In this document: positions 50,323 to 61,356 of the stretch, piece after piece
How the letters are laid out: every line of letters begins with the position of its first letter
How positions within the stretch are numbered: position 1 is the first letter of the stretch
From: Mariannaea sp. PMI_226
Taxonomy: Eukaryota; Ascomycota; Sordariomycetes; Hypocreales; Nectriaceae
NCBI GenBank assembly: GCA_024336345.1
Contig: JANFOG010000012.1
Location: 62,001 to 126,000, forward strand
DNA: 64,000 nucleotides
Direction of reading: 5' to 3'
Translations under genes and position numbers: made by a program
The notes under the pieces: generated by a model
Told to the model about the DNA's origin: nothing
What the model saw: the letters and a program-made list of their open reading frames with translations, nothing else
Databases searched by the model: none

Positions 50323-51078
50323 ATGTCTACCACTGCCACCACCACCACCAGCAAGAAGACCATCGCCTATTTTGGCGCCACTGGCGGATGCGGACTCAAC
50401 TCTCTTAAACTAGCTGTTGCCGATGGCCACACTTGTATCGCCTTGTGCCGCACACCCGCCAAGCTCGAGGCTCTCTTCCCTGCCAAACCTAGCAACCTCA
50501 TCGTCAAGCAGGGCAATGCTCACAACGCGGATCACGTTGCTGCTTGTCTCGCCCATCCTCACGACCCGACCCGTCTCGTCGACATTATCAACTTTAGCAT
50601 CGGTGGCCAGTTTGACCCCATGCATCTCACCATCGATGACCCGGATGTTTGCAAGAACGGCATCGTCGCCTTGCTCCAAGCGATTGCCAGTGTGCGAGCC
50701 AACACTGGTCGGCAAGGCCAGCCTCTCATCTGCGCCATTAGCACCACTGGTATTTCCAAGCACGGCCGTGATGTGCCGCTCGGGTTTGCGCCCTTGTACC
50801 ACATGGGCCTCAAGATCCCGCACGCGGACAAGAGGGCCATGGAGGACCATCTGATTGTCAGCGGCGAGCGATACACCATCGTCCGGCCCAGCTTCCTGGT
50901 CGAGGACAAGCCTGGCCGCAAGATCCGCGTCGGCGTTGAGGATCCCAGGCACGGGTTTGAGTCCAAGGCGGTCGGCTACTTCATTTCTCGGGAAGCTGTA
51001 GGGCGATGGATGTACGAGAACTTGATCGAGGATGCGACGCCCCGATATGTGGGGAAGGTTGCCTGCATTACCTGGTGA
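50323..51078 (+). CDS. NAD(P)-binding atypical SDR / NmrA-like protein
   Basis: This is a 251-residue, single-exon soluble protein with a Rossmann fold. The dinucleotide-binding loop is GATGGCG at residues 18-24, directly after the first strand (TIAYF). It has no catalytic YxxxK in the position usual for classical short-chain dehydrogenases; the text around GLKIPHADKRAMEDHL takes that place. It ends with a VRPSFL segment typical of atypical SDRs of the NmrA/biliverdin-reductase-B group. Such proteins act as NAD(P)H-dependent reductases or redox sensors; which one applies here cannot be told. The ATG at 50323 is in good context (AAAATGTC). It lies 1.4 kb downstream of the P450 gene on the same strand, but a joint pathway is only a possibility. 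Confidence 0.82.
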   Translation: MSTTATTTTSKKTIAYFGATGGCGLNSLKLAVADGHTCIALCRTPAKLEALFPAKPSNLIVKQGNAHNADHVAACLAHPHDPTRLVDIINFSIGGQFDPMHLTIDDPDVCKNGIVALLQAIASVRANTGRQGQPLICAISTTGISKHGRDVPLGFAPLYHMGLKIPHADKRAMEDHLIVSGERYTIVRPSFLVEDKPGRKIRVGVEDPRHGFESKAVGYFISREAVGRWMYENLIEDATPRYVGKVACITW

Positions 51079-51725
51079 TCAACCACCTGGGGAACATGTC
51101 TCTCTGTCAAGAATGAAGACTGCTGCGACTAATAAGAGTGATGGATTAATGACAGGGCTCTTTTTTGTCTCTTTTTTCTCTTTCCCTTTGTCATTTTCTT
51201 TATCTTTAGAAATAGCGATAGCGATGGCATAATTACTTTGTATGGCAACGTATATAATCGTCACTTATCGAACAAGCTTCATCTTCTCTCTTATTAGTTT
51301 ATATCATTGAATGTGTGAATTTTCTTTTTCTCTCTTTTCCTTTGCGACTATATTCCTGGCCAACAGAGCCATCCCTCATCATTCCATGCATGCATCGATT
51401 GGTGTGACTATTGCTCCGTCTTAGGTACCTGATGCTATGCCGCCCAATGTTACACTCTAGAGGCAGTGAACATCCTAAATAACACCAGGCTTATCTTGCC
51501 AGTTGTCCCTGCTGATCATTTCTTGATACGTCCTATTTATCCCTGCTGTGTCTCCGGCTCACTACAATCGCTCCCAGAAAAAAAAACCCCCCCATCTAGA
51601 ATCCTAAAGAGGTGAAGAAAAAAAAAAAAGAAGAGATGGAAATAGAATACTATGTCTACCATGTAGTTCCCTTTCCGTGTGCATGTGTATCATTCATCCC
51701 TGGGTATCATTATTGTCCACGATTA
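51079..51725. other. Convergent 3' intergenic region
   Basis: This 0.65 kb lies between two convergent genes. It contains T-rich and A-rich runs and no supported gene. Confidence 0.55.
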
Positions 51726-52640
51726 CTATCGCCGTTCTCTGACCTCTGACGTCCACGTCGCTAGGATATCAGCCATTTTTTCCTTGTAGCACTCGGATGA
51801 CATACAGTCTTTCCGCTGCATGCCGAGAGCCTCCTCCAGGAAAGTAATAGCGTCCTCAATGCCGCAGGGGCTGTTGAGCCAATGACCACCTTTGACGTAT
51901 TGGCGGAATCTCACGTCGGCGCCGAAGCTGCACAGGGTATCGCGTAAGGTTCTTCCATCCTCACTCGAGACGACAGTATTATCGTTGCAGTGCTCCAGTA
52001 GCACGGGAGTGTTTTCTATAATGCCGCTGTCGGAAGCAGCATCACCTGGACTACCGCTGACAACGTCGTTGGGGAGGTTTAGCACCGCTCGAGTGTCAGC
52101 AAGAGGGCGACCGGAAAAAGGCATACGGGTGCTAAAAGCAAGGAATGCGGCTAGGCGGCGCGGAAGAATGTTGCCTTCGGCATCATTCGGCATGACTCCG
52201 ATGTTGAGGTTGAGAAGAGCATGAACAGCTACTGCAGCACCTTGACAATACCCCATGAGACCGATGCGATCGTACCGGCCGCCGAGGTGAAACGCTTCAC
52301 GATGTATGAGGTTGCGTACGGAAGCTACGTACTTCTTCAAGTCTTCGACTCCGGCATCCCTACCCTCGTCTTGGGCCAAATCGTCAGACTCTGGGTGCTT
52401 GAACCACTGTAAGGCGCGTTCTCCGCCAGGTGTGGCGACGGGCTCGGGAAACACCCAGCGAACGGATGGGAAGGACTGAGTAAGGGAACAGTGGTGGACG
52501 TCGGGAGAAAATGCTAAACTCTCGACAAAGTTGCGGGCAGAATCGCCACGTCCATGGAGGAAGATGATGGTGTGAGTAGGCGGTACGGCGTGAAATGGGA
52601 CGGCATTGGGGATGCAGAAGATTCTGAGATTTGGGTCCAT
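51726..52640 (-). CDS. Acyl-protein thioesterase / carboxylesterase-like alpha/beta-hydrolase with Cys at the nucleophile position
   Basis: This is a 304-residue, single-exon protein of the phospholipase/carboxylesterase (APT1-like) family. It begins with TIIFLHGRGDSARNF (oxyanion-hole text HGRGD) and FPEPVATPGGERALQWF, both typical of the family. The nucleophile elbow, normally G-x-S-x-G, reads GYCQG with C132. The usual acid position in H-G-x-x-D-x-x-V reads H217-C-N-D-N221-T-V-V, so Asn replaces the expected Asp. The final His is kept (GGHW, H253). A Cys elbow also occurs in dienelactone hydrolases, so thiol chemistry is possible; loss of activity is equally possible. The ATG at 52640 is chosen because the in-frame extension to 52703 is a translated TTC/TCC-rich leader. 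Confidence 0.85.
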   Translation of the reverse strand: MDPNLRIFCIPNAVPFHAVPPTHTIIFLHGRGDSARNFVESLAFSPDVHHCSLTQSFPSVRWVFPEPVATPGGERALQWFKHPESDDLAQDEGRDAGVEDLKKYVASVRNLIHREAFHLGGRYDRIGLMGYCQGAAVAVHALLNLNIGVMPNDAEGNILPRRLAAFLAFSTRMPFSGRPLADTRAVLNLPNDVVSGSPGDAASDSGIIENTPVLLEHCNDNTVVSSEDGRTLRDTLCSFGADVRFRQYVKGGHWLNSPCGIEDAITFLEEALGMQRKDCMSSECYKEKMADILATWTSEVRERR

Positions 52641-55600
52641 TATGGAGCAGTGGGGAGGAAGAGGAGGAGAAGAAGAAGAAGAAGAGAGAGGAGGGGAAAA
52701 CAATCAGAATGGGAAGCGGGAAGTTGTGAGAAGTAGTGAGAAGAAGAGAGGTGAAATGAGGCTGCCACCATCGCCGTCACCATGAGAGGAGGTTGAGGCT
52801 GTGGTGCAGGTGAGGTGGCTTCATCGGGGAGGAATCCAGAGCCGTGGAAATAGGCCAAGACGGTCGCGGGCAGAGAAGATGCAATGAGGATACGAGTTCA
52901 ATGGAGATCGGGGGCTTGAACGGCATTGGATTGCATTGCTGTTGGGTGATGGTCTGCTGGTGAGGATGGGTGCGTTCGGACACCCTAGTCAGGTTGGAAG
53001 AAGTGTTGGATCAACTGAAAAATAGATATGCTGGACGGAGTTGATCGGTTTGTTTCCCAGTCACCTGCTTAATACGAGATGCCGGCACTTGGAGCTTCAA
53101 GGGGGCGGGAGGAAACCGAAACGGGGGTCGTCGACTTCAGATGAGAGAGGCATCCGTGTTTTTGAAACGGAGTATCAGGTATCAGAGAGGCCGCTGTTCC
53201 TGTTTTGAGCAAGGTATACAAACAGGGGAGAGCTTATAATCAACCGTCGAATTTGTTGATGGGCAAGCATAAAATAAGATGCCGACTTGTTATTTCCACA
53301 TGTACACATCGTCACGTTATTATGGACCAGTTATGGTTGGTGGATTTGGGATGGGATGAATGGGGCCGCGGCGGAGGGCGGAGAGGGCGGAGAGGGCGAC
53401 GGGCATGGTGGATAGCCACCTTACCTTAGGTAGAGGTATAGGTACTGCCGGAGGTACCATGGACCCTTTCTCTACTCCCCCGGCTGCGGCCCAGTGACTG
53501 CTTGTTTTACCCAGTTGACAACCCCATCGTCCACTGGCAGGGCCGAGTCGACTTCCCCCACGCGCCATGAAAACGACTGCATATAAAACGCCGACTCGGT
53601 ACTTCCTCGTTCAAGTTACATAGGTAGGTAGGTAAGTAGACGACGGGCAGGTTTAGATATTTCACCGAGACATTGAGGCTCAGGGATGGGATGGCTTTGT
53701 CTTGGATCAAAAGCATTCGGTTAAAGGCCCGAAACCTCGAGATTAACATACGTACTTTCTGCCGCAATTGCCTAATCTTTGGATCTACTTTCTTTCGCTT
53801 CTCCGAGGCGCTTGAAATCACGTAGGCTGGCCGGGCCGTGGTAGGGTAGCTCTACCTGCAAAATGTCAACAGTGCTCTTGGATCGAACCTTTCACCACCG
53901 GCCAAGGGAAACAAATGAAAAGTATGATAGGACATAAGTAACTGAAAAAGAATAGAGAGAAGCTTATATTTCATATACTGTTCTTTCTCTTTTCTTTTAT
54001 TTTGTCTTGTTTTCTTTTTCTTTTTCTTTTCTATTCCTTTCAAAAACATGTCTAATTTATGCTGCGACATATTTTGCCAACCATGTCAAGATGTAAAGAC
54101 GGGAGCAACTTTCGAAAGTCAGTGAATGCTGCATCTTGTACGTGCCTACCTCCACATACCCGAAGTAGGTACCCGCTTACCCACTTCAGGTCTTTGAGTG
54201 GCCGAGTTTGTAATTGAAATTGTCAGCCCGGAATGAACCATTGGCTGACTTTTCAGTCTTTGATGTGGTATGGTACGTCTAATAAGCGACTGCTGAGTAC
54301 CTCCTTTGCCTTACATAATGTACGGAGAATGGTTGAGATGTGTAATCAGCTGTGAGGGACATTTGAGTTGAGGGAGGAAGAGGGAGGGGCGTGTGCTGTG
54401 ATTGACGCAAGCTTACAGGTGATGGATGGATGGATATTGGGAATAATGATACTCTATCATGGGCTCATAGCTAAGCGCAGACAACAGGAGCAAAATGCAA
54501 AGAGTGATGCACGAAACAGCCGGGCCCAGTACCAACCACCAGCTGTCTGCTTTATTAGTCAAACAAATGTGGCTTTTTCAGCCTTGAGGGGGGGTTCTGT
54601 TGGGCCTTGGATTATGGCCAACGGTCCGACCCAAGTTTAAACTGTCCTACAGAGTAACTAGAAACATGGAAAATGAGGCGACTATGACTCCCCTCGTCCC
54701 AATCCAACCCGATCCAATCTAATCGCCAAGCCCAGAACTTTGTCGATTTGAATTTGGTTACCCAAAACAAGCCTCTACCTTTTGATGCATGCATCTCACC
54801 GGCCCCCCCCCCCCCGACGACTGGTGGACAAGTGCTCGGCGTCCCAGCGTTGCGTGCAATTGGACATCTCCACTGCTTCTACTAGTGGTTTCCCTGTGCG
54901 TCTGTGCATTTTAGGTGTACCAAGTAGACTAACCTTAGCTCAAGTAAGGTTGCTACTGGCTATGCTGCAGGGGTCCAGGGCTGGGTAGACCGTCAGAGGA
55001 ACATGCAATCCAATTGGATCCTTCAGTTATTGGTCCGTCATCAAAAGCCTCTCTGTCTTATCTTGAAACGTGAGAAGGAAGGGAGGACAAACTTTGACGT
55101 TTGAGACTCTCAAGTTGAGGCTTGGGCTGAGCAGCCAATCAGAGATATGGATTCGAGCTTCACGCAACTGGCAAACGCCCTCGTCTTGTTTCACACCAAC
55201 TTTATTGCATTACTGTCTCGCAGGCAGGCCTCCAGCTTCCCATCAACTGCAGTGCCAAGCGTACACAGTAGGTAGGTAGTAGGTCTTCCAAGACTGGGAC
55301 CTACGGGACAGCACCAAGGTGGAATATTCGACCCATGTAATCTGTGCACGTCGACAAAACAAAACAAAACAAAAAAAAAAAAAAAAAAAACACGCATTCA
55401 ATGCGTATTGCCTGTTTGGTGTCTGAACTGTCAGCAGCAAAATTGCTGCTTACCGGCATTTCGTAGTTCCGAAGCAAGAAACTCGACAAAAAGACATGGA
55501 TCCCGCTCCCGTAAGAGACACAGGCTCGCTTTCTAGCTGCGGGCTACCTTTATGTAACTCAAATTAACCCAAGGTAGGTACAGTAGGTAGGGTATGACAC

Positions 55601-56591
55601 TGTATGCGAGGTGCGGTTGTGCACTGCCCCCTGGGGGCCAATCCCTAAGCCCCCCCACCATTCCCGCCATCTTCCACCATTGCCACCATCACCACGATAC
55701 AGTGCCAAGCAGCGCCTGCGCGGCTGCGCGTGTCAGCTTTTGGCTTGGCTTTAGCGGGCTTGCTTTTGGGTTGGTTTGTAAGGTACAGACTACTATGTAT
55801 GACGCTGTGTGGATTATTGGATTATGGAGTGCCCCAGACAAGGTACAGTAGTACAGATTAGGGATCCGTAGTTTATTTTGAGATCAATGGCTCCTGATCC
55901 CTGCCCATCGTTTCGTCTGTTCTGGCTGTTCTAGCCCCGCCCGCCTCCTACTCTGCTGTGGTACTACAGCACCAAGGCCCGGATCTCGTTGCTGTCCGGA
56001 CTTGAGACATCAAACAAGGGGGGATGGATGGTTGGCGTTGCTTTGTTTGTTGAAAAGTCTTTGTGCTCTCTGATCTGCACGACCTACAATGTACCCCTGT
56101 TTCGTTTTGTCTGCCTCCACTACCTAGCCCGTGAGTCGTCTCCGATGAAGCAACAAAACCCACTCCCGAAGTTATTGTTTAGGTTGGGCCAATTGTCGGG
56201 AGACCGCGGGCAGATGCAGCTGTGATCATAGGAAGGCCCACGCATGTTCACTCCCCTCTATGCCTACCGAGTACTTTGCATGGGTAGGGGGCCTGATGAC
56301 CATTGATCTTGTCCCTGAATCATCTTTTGGCGCTGGGGCTGAGGAGGACTATATATCACGAGCCGGCCACTGCTGCGAGTGGACCACGTCCTCACAGCCT
56401 CAATCCCATCAGATTCTTAAATACTTCCAAAGAGCCTCCATATTCTTGCATCGATCCTTTCAGTGTCCCGTGTCATTGTATATCTTTCTTTCTTTCTATC
56501 CTCGACCATCGATTCGGTCTCTTTTTTCCTTTCACCTGACATCACCGCCCAACCTAACTTATCTTTTCTTGCATCCCCCCCCAGCGTCATA
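52641..56591. other. 4-kb intergenic region between hydrolase and lactonase genes
   Basis: No supported gene. It holds a GAAGAA-type leader tract just upstream of the hydrolase, TAGGTAGG runs (about 53620-53635, 55265-55280, 55573-55590), a C-rich run at about 54800-54815 and an (AAAAC)3-A tract at 55355-55390. Confidence 0.55.
55355..55390. repeat. (AAAAC)3 followed by A20
   Basis: Three AAAAC units run into about twenty A residues on the plus strand. This could be a simple repeat or the tail of an old retroposed copy; no element body was recognised upstream. Confidence 0.8.
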
Positions 56592-57782
56592 ATGAAGTAC
56601 TCACTTGGCCTTTCGGCCACCCTCATGGCCGCCGTCTCGGCCCTCCCCAGTGCCGTCGGTAACGTTGCTCGCGGCTCATACTCCCCTATTCCTGCTGCCC
56701 GCGTCCTTCTCGGTCACACTGGAAACATTTACATTGCCGATTATACCTCCGATACGGGCGAGTTCAAAATCACCGTCAACGAGACCGCCATGGGAGACCC
56801 ATCATGGATGGCCTTTGCCGCTCCGGACTGCATCTACGCCGTAGATGAGTTCTCTGCTGCCATTTACCACTATAAGGTCGACTTGGCGAAGAATAAGATT
56901 GATCTCCAAAGCGGAAAGAATGGCAGTGTTGGCGTCGTCCATCTCGAGTTCAACAAGGACAAGACCCGCATGGTCGGTGCTGCATATGGCAACGGAACTA
57001 TTGATGTGTGGGATATTAGCAACGGCGGCCTCAAGCTTTTGAAGACGATCAAGTCTGACGATCCCCTTGGCCCCAATAAGCTCCGTCAGGAGGCTCCTCA
57101 CCCGCACCAGGCCAACCTCGACCCGTCCGGTCGCTGGTTTGCCGTCAACGATCTCGGTACCGACTCCATCCTCCTCATCGACTCCAGAAATGATGCCTTT
57201 GAGAAACGCAGCTCAGTTCGTGTTGAGCCTGCTGGCTGCGGTCCTCGTCATGGCGTGTGGTTCCCCCACGGTGCAGAGAAGGCTACTCACTACATTGTCG
57301 GCTGTGAGATTCTAAGCAAGGTTATTGTGTACTCGGTGAAGTACAGCTACAACAATGTCGCCTTCACCAAAGTCCAGGAGCTGTCTTCGTATGGTGACTT
57401 GGCCCCTGCCAACGCCACTTCCGCTGCTCTGGGCGAGGTCGTTCTCGCCCCTTTCAACGATGACTTGTACGTCTCCAACCGAGTGAGTGGTAACGAGACC
57501 GACTCCATTGCCCACTTCAAGATTGAGAAGAGCGACTGTGGCCGCGAGATTGAACTGAAGTACCACGATACTGTGTCCTCTGGCGGTCTGCTACCTCGCA
57601 TGATTAGCATCAGCGAAAAGGGCAGCGTCGTCTTCTCTGCCAACCAGGACGGTCAGTTCGGCGTTGCAGCGCTGAAAGTAAGCACTAATGGTGCACTCAA
57701 GGAGAAGCCCTTGGCAACCCTGGACAACAGTCTTTTTGGTGATAAGGGTTTTGGACCTCAGTTTATCCAACAAATTGCGTAA
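56592..57782 (+). CDS. Secreted lactonase-type seven-bladed beta-propeller protein
   Basis: This is a 396-residue, single-exon protein with a signal peptide (LGLSATLMAAVSALPSAVG). The body has repeated beta-blade text of the lactonase (6-phosphogluconolactonase / carboxymuconate cyclase) family. Examples are VGVVHLEFNKDKTRMVGAAYGNGTIDVW (given here as blade 2 to 3), the signature HPHQANLDPSGRWFAVNDLGTD and GPRHGVWFPHG. Family members open or close lactone rings, but many fungal secreted copies have no tested substrate. Several N-x-S/T sites fit secretion. The start at 56592 puts the signal peptide first; upstream in-frame codons read a C/T-rich leader. No neighbouring gene suggests the pathway. 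Confidence 0.88.
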   Translation: MKYSLGLSATLMAAVSALPSAVGNVARGSYSPIPAARVLLGHTGNIYIADYTSDTGEFKITVNETAMGDPSWMAFAAPDCIYAVDEFSAAIYHYKVDLAKNKIDLQSGKNGSVGVVHLEFNKDKTRMVGAAYGNGTIDVWDISNGGLKLLKTIKSDDPLGPNKLRQEAPHPHQANLDPSGRWFAVNDLGTDSILLIDSRNDAFEKRSSVRVEPAGCGPRHGVWFPHGAEKATHYIVGCEILSKVIVYSVKYSYNNVAFTKVQELSSYGDLAPANATSAALGEVVLAPFNDDLYVSNRVSGNETDSIAHFKIEKSDCGREIELKYHDTVSSGGLLPRMISISEKGSVVFSANQDGQFGVAALKVSTNGALKEKPLATLDNSLFGDKGFGPQFIQQIA

Positions 57783-58546
57783 ATATGTATACCCTGGAAT
57801 AGGTGGCTCTGTACAAAGAGGTGGAGAGGAGGAACATGGCTCTGTATTCTTTTCGTTTTTCCAATTTTTTATTACTTATTATGATATCATGGAATGGTTT
57901 GGGCGTTTAAAGGAACCGGATTTGGGAGATAGACGATTGTTAGTCGGCATCGATCGCACTGGTATGGCTAAAAGTTGTACACAAGCACACAAGAGACACA
58001 AATACATACTGTATGATCAATTGTGAATATTAGAAGATGGACACAACATTACATCCATGCATACTATACTTCTACTATGTATATACTTGTGAAACACTCT
58101 ATGCAAAGTCAACCCGAGAGAGAAAAACTGGCTTAGAAACTCATTACTGTCCCGCGTCTTGGTAAACTATATTTGATGATTATAGGAGTAAGCTAGGTTT
58201 CAGAACGAGATTGCGCACCGCCTACGAAGGTAGTTATTTGTCCTTGGTGAGATCTCTATTATCCAATCAAGTGAATTGTTATATGGCATGTCTATCATAG
58301 ACCGGACAGCTTGTATATATGTACAAGCACGTCATCGTATAGTACAACCCTCGCCTGCGAGTTTTTGATGGACGCTATGTCTGTAATTCCCCTTTACAAC
58401 AGTTGTTCAGACCACTTTGGCCGACTCTTACATGCTTCATTGAGCATGCACCTACCACCTTGAAAAGGACATTTGTCGTCCTTACCCACTATTCCTGGTT
58501 CCGTGATCCCTTGATATTCCATTTCCTCACCCTTCACCGCCTGCAC
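57783..58546. other. Convergent 3' intergenic region
   Basis: This 0.76 kb spacer between convergent genes is AT-rich and has no supported gene. Confidence 0.55.
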
Positions 58547-59470
58547 CTAGTCTGAACTTGAGTCACTGGCAAATCCAGCGCCTCCCCTCCCAGAGGTGTC
58601 CTCCAGTGACTCCTTGAGACCATCGTATTCAGCGTCCAGCTGTTCCGGGTCTGTACACTTCTGCGCTGTTTCAAAGTCGATTAGCACGGCTGACCCATCC
58701 CCGCGGATCAGGAAGTTGTGCTTGTTGATGTCGCAGTGCTTGATCTCCAGAGCGTGCAGCTTCGACAGGCTTCGTTGACATGCCGCCAGGTCTGCCGGCT
58801 CGGCTGTCCGCACGTCCGAAATCTCCTCGAGCAAGAAGCCAATGATCCGGCCGCCCTCGTGGATATGCCCCAGGAATTCGGGCCCGATGCCCCGGCCGTG
58901 GATCCACTTATACGCGGTGGTCTCGGCCGCGAAGTAAGGGATCTCCCACGGGAATTGGGCAAACTTGGCCAACATGGGCTGCTTGAAGTCTGGATGCGTG
59001 ACACGGTGCAGGGTCTGCCGCACCTTTTCTACTTGGCGCAGCTCCAGGTGGTTGATCTTGGTGCTGTGCCATACGTTTCCGATGCCCGGCAATGTCGAAC
59101 GCTTGAGGTTGGTAAAAGCCAGGCCGTTGTCACCTGAATGGTCATCACGGATGACGCGGCCCTCGTTCCAGTCTCCCGGCGGGAATTCTGGTAGCGACGG
59201 AACCAGTATGGGTGCAAAGGTTCTATCGTCCTTGGGCAGTACACCCGACTCAACTGTCACGTATTTGACGTATTTGCCATCGACAAGAAATCTGTAATCA
59301 TCCTCCTCAATGCCCTCAGCGTCCACGAGAGCAGCCAGCAACTCCACGTTGCTGTTGTTGCGTCCAGCTGAAGGGTTGACGGCCATAGGTTTTGTTCTTA
59401 TACCAACGCACCCGCTCTGATGTGTGAACGAGGAGCTTGGAGGAGTAGGAGCCTGACAAACGAACGCCAT
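58547..59470 (-). CDS. Protein-kinase-like (PKL fold) protein
   Basis: This is a 307-residue, single-exon protein. The second half has the kinase-fold catalytic loop H245-C-D247-I-N-K-H-N252 and, 13 residues later, D265-F-E in place of DFG. Together these resemble the H-x-D-x4-N ... D-F-E pattern of small fungal kinase-like proteins that are often mislabelled in databases. Before it comes a GRGIGPEFLGHIHEGGRIIG segment that matches the N-lobe-to-C-lobe hinge region. A clear VAIK lysine is not obvious; the AKF in QPMLAKFAQF is a candidate. Its substrate is unknown. The start ATG at 59470 has a strong CAACAATGG context; a second ATG at 59386 would give 279 residues. An upstream extension to 59548 begins with TTG and is rejected. 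Confidence 0.72.
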   Translation of the reverse strand: MAFVCQAPTPPSSSFTHQSGCVGIRTKPMAVNPSAGRNNSNVELLAALVDAEGIEEDDYRFLVDGKYVKYVTVESGVLPKDDRTFAPILVPSLPEFPPGDWNEGRVIRDDHSGDNGLAFTNLKRSTLPGIGNVWHSTKINHLELRQVEKVRQTLHRVTHPDFKQPMLAKFAQFPWEIPYFAAETTAYKWIHGRGIGPEFLGHIHEGGRIIGFLLEEISDVRTAEPADLAACQRSLSKLHALEIKHCDINKHNFLIRGDGSAVLIDFETAQKCTDPEQLDAEYDGLKESLEDTSGRGGAGFASDSSSD

Positions 59471-61356
59471 TGTTGACACGGTGCACTTAATGGCGCAGTG
59501 ATCAACAAAGCAGCTTACAAAACCTTGAAGAAACACGTAATATTGCAAAGCGACGACTCGCGGGGGTGAGCCGCGTCGACGTTCCTGTATAAGATCGCCT
59601 GAGAGCTAGTTCACGTGGTGCTTGTTAGCGACGAGCGCAGTCCTTCAGTGAGCGGGTTCATGCGCGCAATCGCCACGTGCAGTGTGGGAGTCTTGGTCTC
59701 CTTCAACGGGGGAGGGGGGGATGAAATCGAGATGGAATGTGTTGCAGGTATAAAGAAAGATTTCCCCTCCATGCAAAAAAAGAAAAAAAAGCAAGGAAAG
59801 GGGGAAGGGGGAAAGAAGGGATCGACGATAGGGTACCTAGGTATTTGAAGGGTAATATGGAAGGGCCATACTGAATTGCCCGGCTAGCTATCTATTCCGC
59901 GTCCATTCCTACTGGAAGTGGACGAACCATGATACCACCCGTATGCACGTTGGTGCTGAGATGGAACGCAGCCAGTGGTGGAGAAAAAAGGGTCCTTCTT
60001 CCACTTCCCCGGTGGCCTGGTCTGACGACTTTTGGACTCTTGGGGTCCGTTCACAGTCGTAGGCGCTAAAGTATTACTGAAATGGTGGACTTGTGGTCAC
60101 CGTAGTCTGGAACTATTTGTGAGCCTGACTGGAATGGCTGGCTTGGAGGCTCTGTGGCGGCTTCTCTTATGACATGGCGCTGCGACGGCGGCGGCGGCTG
60201 GCGGGCTGGTGGCACCAGTTGAAGCCGGGGACTCGCGGGTGGGGGCTTTGAGGGGCTTCCGTCCGTCTGTCAGGCGACGGGAGGGACTTACACACCCGAC
60301 GGGGCTTACTACAAGAGGGATTTACCACGTACAGCAGGGGGGCTAGACTGGAGAGAGGCTGGTGGTGGTAGAAATGGTAGAAGCCGTTGGCGGGGTATCT
60401 CGATGGGTGATTGCGCAATCACATCATGATGAGGCTTCACAGTAGTTCTCGTTGAAGAGATTCATGACCCTCATTGTGCTAGATGGCGTTCTATTCTTGG
60501 TAAGACCGACGATATTTCCATACATACATGTAAGGCCGTGTAGTTCTATGAATCTGCCTCTACAAGGGCAAGGACACGATCATAAAGAATCATGTCCCAC
60601 TTTACCATGAGTTTCAGCTCGCATGACGAGCAGAAGGCAAACTGCCAGGGATGCATACTCTGTACAAGGGAGGGATGTTTACACTGTAGCCAAGGCCAGG
60701 CGGATTTTTGGAGGAAGAATCGTGTTGCTCGGGCTTGAGAAACTTCATGACCTTCAATTCACAACGAAACGCAGCAGTGTGGCTAGCAGGAGGCATAGGG
60801 TAGGATCATCTCATCATACCCTACCTTAATTAACTTGTAGTACAACCTCAAAAATGAATTCTCTGTCTTCTTGTGCTAATTTTTCCTCATGGCTCACATC
60901 TCTCTGGCTAATTGGCTACGTTTCGCGGCTACCCATGTTGTTTTTGTTATGAACCACCTACCTATGTTGTGAGGCTCGCCAGAGCAATATGTGATGAAGA
61001 TCAGACAGGTATTTGGCAGAGAAACCCAGAGGATGTGTTCCCGCTCGAAAGTTCAAAACAAGAGAGATTTCTCGTATTATTGGCGAGAGTGTACACTTAA
61101 TTGTTTTAGAAGTATCACGCCACTTGATTTTCGCGCGTGTAGACTAAGTAAGTGTAATGGGATGGTAGCTAGGATCATCTCCGCGAAAACTGGACTAGCG
61201 ATGTTGTGTCAGATTTGATGGGTTTAGCAAAAAGCCTTTACCTCTTGGACAGATACTCGCAGCTGAATAAATATTAAATAATATCCCTCATATTAAATTA
61301 TACTAAAAGCAATGTAACAAACAAACTGGTAAGCAGGTAGTGTGCCCTCTTCGCCA
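59471..61356. other. 1.9-kb intergenic region
   Basis: No supported gene. An A/G-rich tract (59775-59820) and an AT-rich stretch (61250-61320) are present. Confidence 0.55.

Noticed and set aside
59471..59548. N-terminal extension of the kinase-like protein to 59548
   Set aside because: It begins at a TTG codon, whereas the ATG at 59470 has a strong start context.
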